Part shown: positions 6,507-12,937 of the stretch, in pieces
Numbering within the stretch: position 1 is the first letter of the stretch
How the letters are laid out: each line of letters starts with the position of its first letter
Source of the DNA: Bacteroidetes bacterium UBA5697
Lineage (GTDB): Bacteria; Bacteroidota; Bacteroidia; B-17B0; Aurantibacillaceae
DNA: 12,937 nucleotides
Direction: 5' to 3'
NCBI GenBank assembly: GCA_002420145.1
Contig: DIHL01000064.1
Location: forward strand, 1 to 12,937
Position numbers and translations under genes: made by a program
Notes under the pieces: model-generated
The model's database searches: none
Told to the model about the DNA's origin: nothing
The model's input: the letters and a program-made list of their open reading frames with translations, nothing else

Positions 6507-7814
6507 ATGTCAAAATTATTAGATATTAAACATCAAATACACGCTTTAATAAAAGAGTATCATGATGAGGCTTTTAAAGCAAAACCATTTGTTGAGGGAG
6601 AATCAGCTGTACCAGTTAGTGGTAAAGTATTTGATCATAAAGAATTAACTTATATTACTGATTCAGCTTTAGACGCTTGGTTTACAACTGGTAAATTTAA
6701 TGCTGAGTTCGAAAAAAAATTAGCAAAGTATATCAACGTCAAGTCTGTGTTAACTGTTAACTCAGGTTCGTCAGCTAATTTGGTCGCTTTCTCAGCTCTA
6801 ACCGCTAAAGAGTTAGGTGAAGAGCGAATTAAGCCAGGTGATGAAGTGATTACCGTGGCTGCATCTTTTCCAACAACTGTAAATCCAATTTTGCAATATG
6901 GTGCTATTCCTGTGTTTTTAGATGTAACAATTCCTCATTACGAAATTGATGTAGAACTTTTAGAAAAAGCATTATCTCATAAAACTAAAGCTGTGGTTAT
7001 TGCCCACACAATGGGTAATGTATTTAATTTAGATGTTATTACAGCTTTTTGCGAGAAACATGATTTATGGTTGATGGAAGATTGTTGCGATGCTTTAGGA
7101 GCAACCTATAATGGGCAACATGTTGGTACATTTGGAGATATTGCAACTTTAAGTTTTTATCCAGCGCATCATATAACAATGGGTGAGGGCGGAGCAGTTT
7201 ATACCTCTAATTCTAAATTAAAGAAGATTGCAGAATCGTTTAGAGATTGGGGACGTGATTGTTGGTGTGAGCCAGGAAAGGATAATACTTGCGGCTTACG
7301 TTTTTGTCAACAATTGGGTGATTTACCAATGGGTTATGATCATAAATACATTTATTCTCGTCAAGGCTTTAATTTAAAAATAACCGACATGCAAGCCGCT
7401 TTAGGTTTAGCACAGTTAGAAAAATTAGATGAGTTTATTAAAATTAGAAGGCATAATTTTGATTTACTAACTAAAACTTTGCAGAAGCATTCTAATAAAT
7501 TAATCTTACCAGAAGCAACTCCAAAGGCAAATCCTTCATGGTTTGGTTTTTTAATTACTGTAAAAAAAGAGGCAGGTATTACTCGCAATGATTTTGTGCA
7601 AAAATTAAATGATAAAAAAGTAGCGACTCGTTTATTATTTGCAGGCGATTTACGTAAACAACCATACTTTAAAGATTACGATTATCGTATTGTGGGAGAC
7701 TTACCAAATACTGATATTATAGTAAGTGATACATTTTGGATTGGCGTAACACCTATGATTAATAACGAAATGATTACCTATATGGGCAAATGCTTTGATG
7801 AGATATTAGGATAA
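6507..7814 (+). CDS. rfbH: CDP-4-keto-6-deoxy-D-glucose 3-dehydrase (E1, PMP and 2Fe-2S dependent)
   Basis: RfbH removes the C3 hydroxyl of CDP-4-keto-6-deoxyglucose using pyridoxamine phosphate and one-electron transfer through a 2Fe-2S centre. The 435 residues match the family. In S-F-Y-P-A-H-H (216-222), H221 takes the place of the Lys of DegT/DnrJ/EryC1 aminotransferases, the hallmark of this dehydrase. C194 in E-D-C-C-D and C252, C254 and C262 match, with a constant +1 offset, the cluster cysteines I recall for Yersinia E1. S-G-S-S-A-N-L at 86-92 and G-E-G-G-A at 226-230 complete the cofactor site. The enzyme needs an E3-type reductase, which is not in the window. It is the last gene of its operon, closed by the terminator at 7834-7863. 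Confidence 0.96.
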   Translation: MSKLLDIKHQIHALIKEYHDEAFKAKPFVEGESAVPVSGKVFDHKELTYITDSALDAWFTTGKFNAEFEKKLAKYINVKSVLTVNSGSSANLVAFSALTAKELGEERIKPGDEVITVAASFPTTVNPILQYGAIPVFLDVTIPHYEIDVELLEKALSHKTKAVVIAHTMGNVFNLDVITAFCEKHDLWLMEDCCDALGATYNGQHVGTFGDIATLSFYPAHHITMGEGGAVYTSNSKLKKIAESFRDWGRDCWCEPGKDNTCGLRFCQQLGDLPMGYDHKYIYSRQGFNLKITDMQAALGLAQLEKLDEFIKIRRHNFDLLTKTLQKHSNKLILPEATPKANPSWFGFLITVKKEAGITRNDFVQKLNDKKVATRLLFAGDLRKQPYFKDYDYRIVGDLPNTDIIVSDTFWIGVTPMINNEMITYMGKCFDEILG

Positions 7815-7833
7815 GATTATAATACATGAAAAC

Positions 7834-7863
7834 AAAAAAGGATAGCGATTGCTATCCTTTTTT
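7834..7863. terminator. Bidirectional rho-independent terminator between rfbH and aroQ
   Basis: A perfect 13-bp stem pairs AAAAAAGGATAGC (7834-7846) with GCTATCCTTTTTT (7851-7863) around a GATT loop. Its A tract on one side and T tract on the other let it work in both directions. It starts about 20 bp after rfbH and ends 13 bp before the aroQ stop, exactly where two convergent genes need one. Confidence 0.93.
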
Positions 7864-7876
7864 TATTGAAAAATAT

Positions 7877-8293
7877 TTATAAAAAACTCTCTACAGCCAT
7901 TTCATAGCCTTTTAATCCAAAACCACTAATACTGCCCTTGCAATGTTTTCCTAAATAAGAAACGTGCCTGTAATCTTCTCTACTAAAAACATTACTAATA
8001 TGTACTTCAATTACTGGTGTTTTAATGCCAGCAATTGCATCAGCAATGGCAATAGAAGTATGGGTATAGGCACCGGCATTGATAATAATGCCATCGTAGC
8101 TAAAACCAATATCGTGTAGTTTGTTGATTAATTCTCCTTCTACGTTACTTTGGTAGTAGCTTAATTCAATGTTGGGTAATTTTGCTTGCAGTGTTTTAAA
8201 ATAGTCTTCAAAAGATTGAGTACCATAAATTTCCACTTCTCTTTTTCCTAAAAGATTCAAATTTGGACCATTGATTATTGCTATCTTTAACAC
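7877..8293 (-). CDS. aroQ: 3-dehydroquinate dehydratase, type II
   Basis: AroQ converts 3-dehydroquinate to 3-dehydroshikimate, step three of the shikimate pathway, in the cytoplasm; type II enzymes are small and usually form dodecamers. The 138 residues are at the short end of the usual 140-150. Motifs are I-N-G-P-N-L-N-L-L-G at 7-16, R18 and the catalytic Y23 in the flexible lid, I-N-A-G-A-Y-T-H at 71-78, and E-V-H-I-S-N at 96-101 with the catalytic H98. R105 and R109 follow. The gene ends at the shared terminator. Its ATG lies inside or very near the 5' end of the divergent xerD, and a - strand TATTTTTG at 8315-8322 may be its promoter. Confidence 0.96.
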   Translation of the reverse strand: MLKIAIINGPNLNLLGKREVEIYGTQSFEDYFKTLQAKLPNIELSYYQSNVEGELINKLHDIGFSYDGIIINAGAYTHTSIAIADAIAGIKTPVIEVHISNVFSREDYRHVSYLGKHCKGSISGFGLKGYEMAVESFL

Positions 8294-9243
8294 GTCGTTT
8301 ATTTTTTATTAATTCAAAAATACTCATTACTCTGCAACTTTGGAAATCAAATATTGACGATTTTAAGTATTACCTTCAGGTAGAAAAATCGCTTTCAGAA
8401 AACTCAGTAGTTTCCTACGAAAGTGATATTCAAAAATTGATGGTATTTATAGAGATGTATCATTCTTCTAAAAAGCCTTCGGATGTAACTTTACAAATAT
8501 TACAAGAGTTTTTAAAATATATTGCTGATTTTCATTTTACAGAAACGACACAGTCTCGCATTATTTCTGGAATTAAACATTTTTTTAAATTCTTAGTTTT
8601 AGAAAATTATATAAAAACGAGTCCAGCAGAATTATTAGAAACGCCCAGAATTAAACGTAAACTCCCAGTTTTTTTAAGTGTAGAAGAAATCGATTTAATG
8701 TTGTCGTTTATTGATAGAAGCACTCCTGAAGGCGAACGAAATTTAGCCATGCTCGAAACGATGTATAGTTGTGGTTTGCGCGTATCAGAATTGATTTCTT
8801 TAAAATTAAGTGATTTACATATAAATGATGGATTTATTAGCGTCATTGGAAAAGGGGATAAGCAGCGATTAATTCCTATCGGGAAATCTGCACTCCGATT
8901 AATAGATAATTATCTAACGCATCATCGTAGTCATATCAAAATTAAAAAGAATAATGAGGATATGATTTTTTTAAGTAAACGTGGAACTTCTATTACTCGT
9001 CAAATGGTGTTTTATGTGATTAAAGATTTAGCAGAACAAGCAGGAATTAAAAAACCATTGAGTCCTCATACGTTTCGGCATTCGTTTGCAACTCATTTAG
9101 TAGAAGGTGGGGCTGATTTGCGTGCTGTTCAAGAAATGTTAGGCCACGAAAGCATTACTACTACTGAAATTTACACTCATCTTGATCAGCATTTTCTTCG
9201 CGAAAACATTTTGAGTTATCATCCCAGAAATAATTTAAAATAG
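8278..9243 (+). CDS. xerD: Site-specific tyrosine recombinase XerD
   Basis: XerD works with XerC at dif to resolve chromosome dimers. All six catalytic residues are present, numbered from the TTG at 8278: R168 (G-L-R-V-S-E), K192 (G-K-G-D-K), H264 and R267 (H-T-F-R-H), H290 (L-G-H-E-S) and the nucleophile Y299 (I-Y-T-H). Their spacing equals that of E. coli XerD as I recall it, with a +20 offset. The N-terminal SAM-like domain begins about residue 22 (W-K-S-N-I-D-D-F). The real start is therefore probably near 8326-8332, where only ATT or CTG is available. TTG at 8278 is the furthest upstream usual start and overlaps aroQ by 16 bp. The 3' end overlaps the convergent DUF72 gene by 9 bp. Its place beside aroQ suggests the housekeeping recombinase and not a mobile integrase. 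Confidence 0.93.
   Translation: MLSLTRRLFFINSKILITLQLWKSNIDDFKYYLQVEKSLSENSVVSYESDIQKLMVFIEMYHSSKKPSDVTLQILQEFLKYIADFHFTETTQSRIISGIKHFFKFLVLENYIKTSPAELLETPRIKRKLPVFLSVEEIDLMLSFIDRSTPEGERNLAMLETMYSCGLRVSELISLKLSDLHINDGFISVIGKGDKQRLIPIGKSALRLIDNYLTHHRSHIKIKKNNEDMIFLSKRGTSITRQMVFYVIKDLAEQAGIKKPLSPHTFRHSFATHLVEGGADLRAVQEMLGHESITTTEIYTHLDQHFLRENILSYHPRNNLK
8315..8322 (-). promoter_or_regulatory. Candidate -7 element for aroQ
   Basis: On the - strand this reads TATTTTTG, an exact TAnnTTTG match, 22 bp before the aroQ ATG. No well-placed -33 TTG is seen. It sits within the possible upstream extension of xerD, which supports a later xerD start. Confidence 0.3.
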
Positions 9244-10140
9244 TTTTTGGTCTTCAATAAAAGGAGAAAATATTTTAGGAACCTTCACGTTTAACCCTGT
9301 TCGCTTATTAAATTCTGAAACAAAATAAATCACTAATTCGGGCATTAATTCGTGAGTAGGTGTGTGCATGAAAAAATAGATTTCCTCTAAGCCGCTGTCA
9401 ATCCAATGTTTCAAACGAGTAATCCATTCATCCATTCTTTTATAATCTGATGGATGTAAATCGTTTGCTACAAAACGAATAAAGGCGGTCTTAGTTGTTA
9501 ACCTTTGATGTAACACGTCTCTTCTTCCTGCAGTATCAGTTAATAACAGTGTGAGATTGTTTTTATAAAAGTAGTTGCAAATATGTTTTAATATGTCTTC
9601 GTTTTTAAACCACGATTCATGTCTTAATTCAATGGCACATTTACTTAAAGCAACTTCATCGCAAAAATCTAATAAATCATTGATTTTAGTGCTATCATAA
9701 TGAGGAGGCAATTGTAAAAAAGTCACCCCTAATTTTTGTTTAAAATGCTGGTTAGTTGCCATAATTTCTCTCATGTAATCTGCATTTTGTTTAATCAAAG
9801 GAGTGTGGCTAACAATTTGATTTACTTTCGGGCAAAATTTAAAGTCACTAGAAGTGATGTCAATCCAATGTTCAATGGTGTCTCTATCTAAGGATTTGTA
9901 ATGAGAGATGTTTAACTCAATACTATTAAATTGTTGACTATAATATTTTGCTACATCTTTTGGCTTTGTTTTTTTAGGATAAATTTTGCCTATAAACCCT
10001 GCTTCCGACCAAATAGGACAGCCCACATAAACAGAACACTTATTGGCTTTTACCCCACCTAAAACTTTTACAGTACCAGCATGATCTGAAGGTAATGTAA
10101 AATCAATGTTTTCAATATTTGAAAGTCTCCCAAATTCCAT
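9235..10140 (-). CDS. DUF72 (YecE-like) domain protein
   Basis: A 301-residue member of the DUF72 family, a TIM-barrel-like fold of unknown biochemical function. Family positions seen are V-G-C-P-I-W-S at 39-45, F-N-S-I-E-L-N-I-S-H-Y at 71-81, F-C-P-K-V at 102-106, F-L-Q-L-P-P at 141-146, and E-L-R-H-E-S-W-F at 171-178. About 35 residues precede the first motif, which makes it longer than many family members (about 230-260). The ATG is 2 bp after the stop of the Y-family polymerase, so both are likely translated from one message. That pairing hints at a link to DNA damage or nucleic acid handling, but no function can be assigned. The 3' end overlaps xerD by 9 bp. Confidence 0.9.
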   Translation of the reverse strand: MEFGRLSNIENIDFTLPSDHAGTVKVLGGVKANKCSVYVGCPIWSEAGFIGKIYPKKTKPKDVAKYYSQQFNSIELNISHYKSLDRDTIEHWIDITSSDFKFCPKVNQIVSHTPLIKQNADYMREIMATNQHFKQKLGVTFLQLPPHYDSTKINDLLDFCDEVALSKCAIELRHESWFKNEDILKHICNYFYKNNLTLLLTDTAGRRDVLHQRLTTKTAFIRFVANDLHPSDYKRMDEWITRLKHWIDSGLEEIYFFMHTPTHELMPELVIYFVSEFNKRTGLNVKVPKIFSPFIEDQKLF

Positions 10141-10142
10141 TA

Positions 10143-11438
10143 TTAAATCAATTCTGTTTGTTCGTCATTATATAAATCTTTAACCGAGCCAAATCCAATC
10201 ACATCTTGCATTACATTTCCTTCTCTTAATTCAACAGCCCGCATGAGTTTTTGTTTTCCAAATTTATCTTTTAAATCATATACCACCTTTCTAAGGTGAT
10301 CTTTTTTAGTATTGTCTTCAAATAAATTGTATTGCACCATCGTATCATCCAAAAAATGAGAGACGGATAATGAAATACTAATAATTCCTCTATGAATAAT
10401 TTTTTCGGGAGCATTATGTGTTTCAAACTCTTCAATGCGATTCATAATAGCTTTATAAATCTCAGCTCCATCTTGTAATGGTGAGCTCACATTTAAAAAA
10501 TCAGCCCATTGCTCACCATTGGCATATCTTACATTAAAAGCCAGTGTATTGGCAAATATTTTACGTTTTACCATGCGGCGTTCAAGCGTTAAGCATAAAG
10601 CAATTAATATTTCATTAATGCCTTCATATGAAGCGCGTTGTTCTTTGTTTAAGTGACGCATGGCCTGCATACTTTTGTAGTCATGTTCGTTATCCAAATC
10701 AATTTCCACAAAGTTTAAGCGGCAATGCCAATAAAAACCAACCACACTTTTTAAAATGGCTTTTAAATTTTCGGGAGATGCGCGACGCATTTCTAGAGGG
10801 GTTTTAATACCACCTTTATTTAATCTAATTTCCATTTTATCCGCAATGCCAGGGAAATCCTGAAGTTTTAATCTTCCGAAAACAATATCAATATTTTCAG
10901 GATTGATAATCACTAATCCATTTGGTTTTTGAATGTCAGAAGCCACTTTAGCTAAAAATGAATTTGGCGCAATACCAATGGAACATTTAAGCCAATCTCC
11001 TACTTTTTCTTGAATATCTTTTTTGATGCTTTTTGCTACTTGTATTACGTCTTTATGAATCAATTCGTAATTGGTTAAATCAACCACGGCTTCATCAATA
11101 CTTTTGGGATACACATTATCGCAATACGATCTGAGAACATCCATGATTTTTACGTGGTAGCGTCTGTATCTCTCAGGATTTGTTTCTATAGGAATCAAAT
11201 CTTTGCATAATAATACCGCCTCATTTAGGCGCATACCAGTTTTAACTCCAAATTTTTTAGCTTCAATAGAAGGGGCAATCACACAACCAAATTTGCCCGT
11301 ATAAACACAAACTGCAATTGGTCTATCACGTAAGTAGTAATTGTCTTGTTGCTCACAACTAGCAAAAAAGCTATTCATATCAATAAACAAAACGCGAGCT
11401 TTTGTACGTGGTAATAATTTATTTTTGTCCTTGTCCAT
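10143..11438 (-). CDS. Y-family (translesion) DNA polymerase, DinB/UmuC-like
   Basis: A 431-residue polymerase that copies past damaged bases. The palm motif F-I-D-M-N-S-F-F-A-S-C-E-Q at 18-30 gives the metal ligand D20, and F24/F25 cover the steric-gate position. S-I-D-E-A at 113-117 gives D115 and E116. I-G-I-A-P-N-S-F-L-A-K at 154-164 and the helix-hairpin-helix-like F-P-G-I-A at 195-199 follow. A little-finger domain covers about 255-362. Q-Y-N-L-F at 369-373 looks like a beta-clamp binding motif and is followed by about 58 residues, so it is not at the very end. No UmuD-like gene is adjacent; DUF72 follows instead. A perfect palindrome upstream at 11475-11495 suggests a repressor. Whether it is DinB or UmuC cannot be settled by eye. 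Confidence 0.92.
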   Translation of the reverse strand: MDKDKNKLLPRTKARVLFIDMNSFFASCEQQDNYYLRDRPIAVCVYTGKFGCVIAPSIEAKKFGVKTGMRLNEAVLLCKDLIPIETNPERYRRYHVKIMDVLRSYCDNVYPKSIDEAVVDLTNYELIHKDVIQVAKSIKKDIQEKVGDWLKCSIGIAPNSFLAKVASDIQKPNGLVIINPENIDIVFGRLKLQDFPGIADKMEIRLNKGGIKTPLEMRRASPENLKAILKSVVGFYWHCRLNFVEIDLDNEHDYKSMQAMRHLNKEQRASYEGINEILIALCLTLERRMVKRKIFANTLAFNVRYANGEQWADFLNVSSPLQDGAEIYKAIMNRIEEFETHNAPEKIIHRGIISISLSVSHFLDDTMVQYNLFEDNTKKDHLRKVVYDLKDKFGKQKLMRAVELREGNVMQDVIGFGSVKDLYNDEQTELI

Positions 11439-11474
11439 TTACAAGAACAATTTTACTACGTTTTATGATAGGTT

Positions 11475-11495
11475 TTTGCTACAATTTGTAGCAAA
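11475..11495. promoter_or_regulatory. 21-bp perfect palindrome upstream of the polymerase (operator candidate)
   Basis: TTTGCTACAA (11475-11484) and TTGTAGCAAA (11486-11495) are exact inverted copies around a single T, centred 47 bp before the polymerase ATG. On the - strand the sequence entering it reads TTTTAATTTG, close to but one base short of TAnnTTTG. A dimeric repressor bound here would cover a promoter. There is no T tract after it on either strand, so it does not look like a terminator. Confidence 0.55.
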
Positions 11496-11513
11496 TTAAA
11501 AATGGTTGATAAA

Positions 11514-12899
11514 TTACATTAATTCTTCAAAAGAATGAATAATGTCTTTTCTCTGATGGGATAGCATTTTAATCAAATCTGGTTGAGATGATTTTAGTTT
11601 TAAAATTCTGAAAATTCCCCACGTTTTTTTACGGAATGGAGAAATGTATAAACAGAATAAACTACTTAGTGCAGACGTGAACAAGGCTAATACAGCCCAC
11701 CATGGGTTAGGAGCAAAAGCTTTAACCAAAAAGAATTGTAGTGAATAGTAAAATAAAAATAAAAAGGCTCCAATGCCCATATTAAATGAGGCTTTAAATT
11801 CAATAATTTTTACTTTTTTAGTAGTGATGATATGCGTGAGTTTATAAGGTACATAGCTTCCAATAAGCCCTCTGATATAAATTGGTAAAGTGATGATGAT
11901 AAATAATAATCTTAAAATACCTATGCTATAATTAATTAATTTTTGTTTTGAAGGGTTCAATAACCAATCTTTAAGATGATGTTTTTTTAACTCTTTACAA
12001 TAGTGCGTAGTTTTAAGGTGTAATTCTTTAACAGCCTCTGGATTGGTTTCTTCAGCTTTATTAATCACATCTACCACTTTAGTAGAAAATAAAAAATCGT
12101 GCTCTAAATTTGCGATACTATAGTGGTGTTGCTTGTAGTATTTATCCCTATACACTTCTTCAATATGAGCAATAACTTCTTCGTTATGCTTATGATTGAT
12201 ATGTACAATTAACTCTTTCATGCGAGGGGCTAAATCTGCTAAAAATTGATTCATCGTTTTAGCAGGAGCCTCTTTATAAGAAGCCATATAATCTATCATT
12301 TTGAGGGGCTTTCCTACATTACAAAATAATGTCCCTCTAAATTGGGATGGATCTGTGTAATTAATACCAACTGGAACAACGATTAAGTCATCTAATTGCT
12401 TTGACTCCATAGCTCCAAAAATCATACGAGGAACACCTTTTTTTAAAGGGCGTAAACGGCGCTCTTGTATGCACAAACCTTCAGCAAAAATGATAATCTT
12501 TTTATTGTTTTTTAAAAGGGTTTTTACTCGTTCGTAGGTTTGATCATTTTTCTTTAAACCCTCTTTCCCACCATCCTGAATTCTAAAAATTGGGATAATC
12601 CCTAAACTTTCTAATAAAGCCGTAACAATTCCTTTTTTAAAAGCATCTCCACGAGCTAAATAACGTAATCTTGGAGGGTAAACAAGAGTTGTTAATGCAA
12701 TAGGGTCAATAAAGGCATTAGGATGATTTACTGCAACAATGACAGGACCCTTTACTTTTAAATAGTGTGAGTTTTTTACTTTACTGCGTTTAAAATAAAC
12801 GGCAATAACAAAACCCATATAATATTTAAGAATGTGCCAAAGCATAGTTTTACAAAGTAAGAAAACAAACTTACTAAAAAGAAAGCATAAAAAAATCAT
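11514..12899 (-). CDS. Membrane-anchored PlsC-like glycerophospholipid acyltransferase
   Basis: A 461-residue acyltransferase of the PlsC superfamily (PF01553 type), acylating glycerol phosphate or a lysophospholipid at the inner membrane. The catalytic motif is N-H-P-N-A-F-I-D at 58-65, with five residues between H59 and D65, in contrast to the four of classical PlsC. G-D-A-F-K-K-G at 84-90, the E-G of F-A-E-G-L at 138-142 and P-L-K-K-G at 151-155 complete the active site. Three C-terminal membrane segments lie at about 325-345, 374-396 and 398-420, and the N-terminus is hydrophobic. The start is uncertain. ATG 12899 overlaps a possible upstream stop as ATGA, ATG 12845 (M19) would also give a complete domain, and the frame stays open to the window edge. 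Lipid substrate unknown. Confidence 0.87.
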   Translation of the reverse strand: MIFLCFLFSKFVFLLCKTMLWHILKYYMGFVIAVYFKRSKVKNSHYLKVKGPVIVAVNHPNAFIDPIALTTLVYPPRLRYLARGDAFKKGIVTALLESLGIIPIFRIQDGGKEGLKKNDQTYERVKTLLKNNKKIIIFAEGLCIQERRLRPLKKGVPRMIFGAMESKQLDDLIVVPVGINYTDPSQFRGTLFCNVGKPLKMIDYMASYKEAPAKTMNQFLADLAPRMKELIVHINHKHNEEVIAHIEEVYRDKYYKQHHYSIANLEHDFLFSTKVVDVINKAEETNPEAVKELHLKTTHYCKELKKHHLKDWLLNPSKQKLINYSIGILRLLFIIITLPIYIRGLIGSYVPYKLTHIITTKKVKIIEFKASFNMGIGAFLFLFYYSLQFFLVKAFAPNPWWAVLALFTSALSSLFCLYISPFRKKTWGIFRILKLKSSQPDLIKMLSHQRKDIIHSFEELM

Positions 12900-12937
12900 T
12901 TGACTTTTTTGAATCCTTTTATTAATGGTGTAAAGAG
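12896..12937 (-). CDS. Possible C-terminal end of an upstream gene (partial)
   Basis: One - strand frame is open from the right edge to a TGA at 12896-12898, ending in F-K-K-V-K. The TGA shares the sequence ATGA with the ATG at 12899 of the acyltransferase, the classic overlap of coupled genes. Only 13 residues are visible, so no family can be named. The acyltransferase frame itself is also open to the edge, and one of the two readings must be wrong. Confidence 0.25.
   Translation of the reverse strand, partial: LFTPLIKGFKKVK

Noticed and set aside
7361..7588. 75-codon open frame on the - strand inside rfbH
   Set aside because: Rfbh is well conserved across this stretch and the antisense frame shows no family features or leader.
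8278..9243. Phage or integron-type integrase marking a mobile island
   Set aside because: Residue spacing matches XerD, it lies divergent from aroQ in a housekeeping setting, and no att-like repeats or tRNA are seen nearby.
11475..11495. Rho-independent terminator after the acyltransferase gene
   Set aside because: It could form a 9-bp stem with a 3-base loop, but no T tract follows on the - strand (AAACC follows) or on the + strand.

Overview
The window is AT-rich, has A-rich leaders in place of clear Shine-Dalgarno sites, and carries several matches to the Bacteroidota -7 promoter element (TAnnTTTG). With the protein families present, this points to a Bacteroidota chromosome, probably Flavobacteriales or a relative. 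The left 7.8 kb is one edge of a surface-polysaccharide (O-antigen or capsule) locus. The right 5 kb is ordinary chromosomal housekeeping.

Layout: a few bases at the left edge look like the end of a membrane protein on the + strand. Three - strand genes follow: an extended-SDR sugar-nucleotide enzyme (1928-2965), then a transketolase split into N-terminal (1009-1812) and C-terminal (83-1006) subunits. Diverging from these on the + strand are a GT2 polyprenyl-phosphate-type glycosyltransferase (3122-4063), rfbF (4087-4866), rfbG (4874-5950), a small GxxExxY gene flanked by inverted repeats (5985-6398), and rfbH (6507-7814). The block ends in a strong bidirectional terminator shared with the convergent aroQ (7877-8293). 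Divergent from aroQ is xerD (to 9243), which overlaps 3' ends with a DUF72 gene (9235-10140). That gene sits 2 bp after a Y-family DNA polymerase (10143-11438), which is preceded by a 21-bp perfect palindrome. A PlsC-type acyltransferase (11514-12899) closes the window, and a partial - strand frame runs off the right edge.

Pathway: RfbF makes CDP-glucose, RfbG makes CDP-4-keto-6-deoxyglucose, and RfbH (catalytic His and the 2Fe-2S cysteines all visible) removes the C3 hydroxyl. These are the shared early steps of CDP-3,6-dideoxyhexoses and of the branched sugar yersiniose. The neighbouring split transketolase plus SDR suggests a hypothesis: a two-carbon ketol unit is transferred onto the 4-keto carbon and then reduced, giving a C4-branched 3,6-dideoxy sugar by a route different from the acetolactate-synthase-like YerE/YerF route. 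The GT2 protein could load the product onto a lipid carrier. No E3 reductase for RfbH is seen here.

The most interesting points are the transketolase/RfbFGH combination, the repeat-flanked GxxExxY cassette between rfbG and rfbH, the palindrome before the polymerase, and the non-standard start of xerD.
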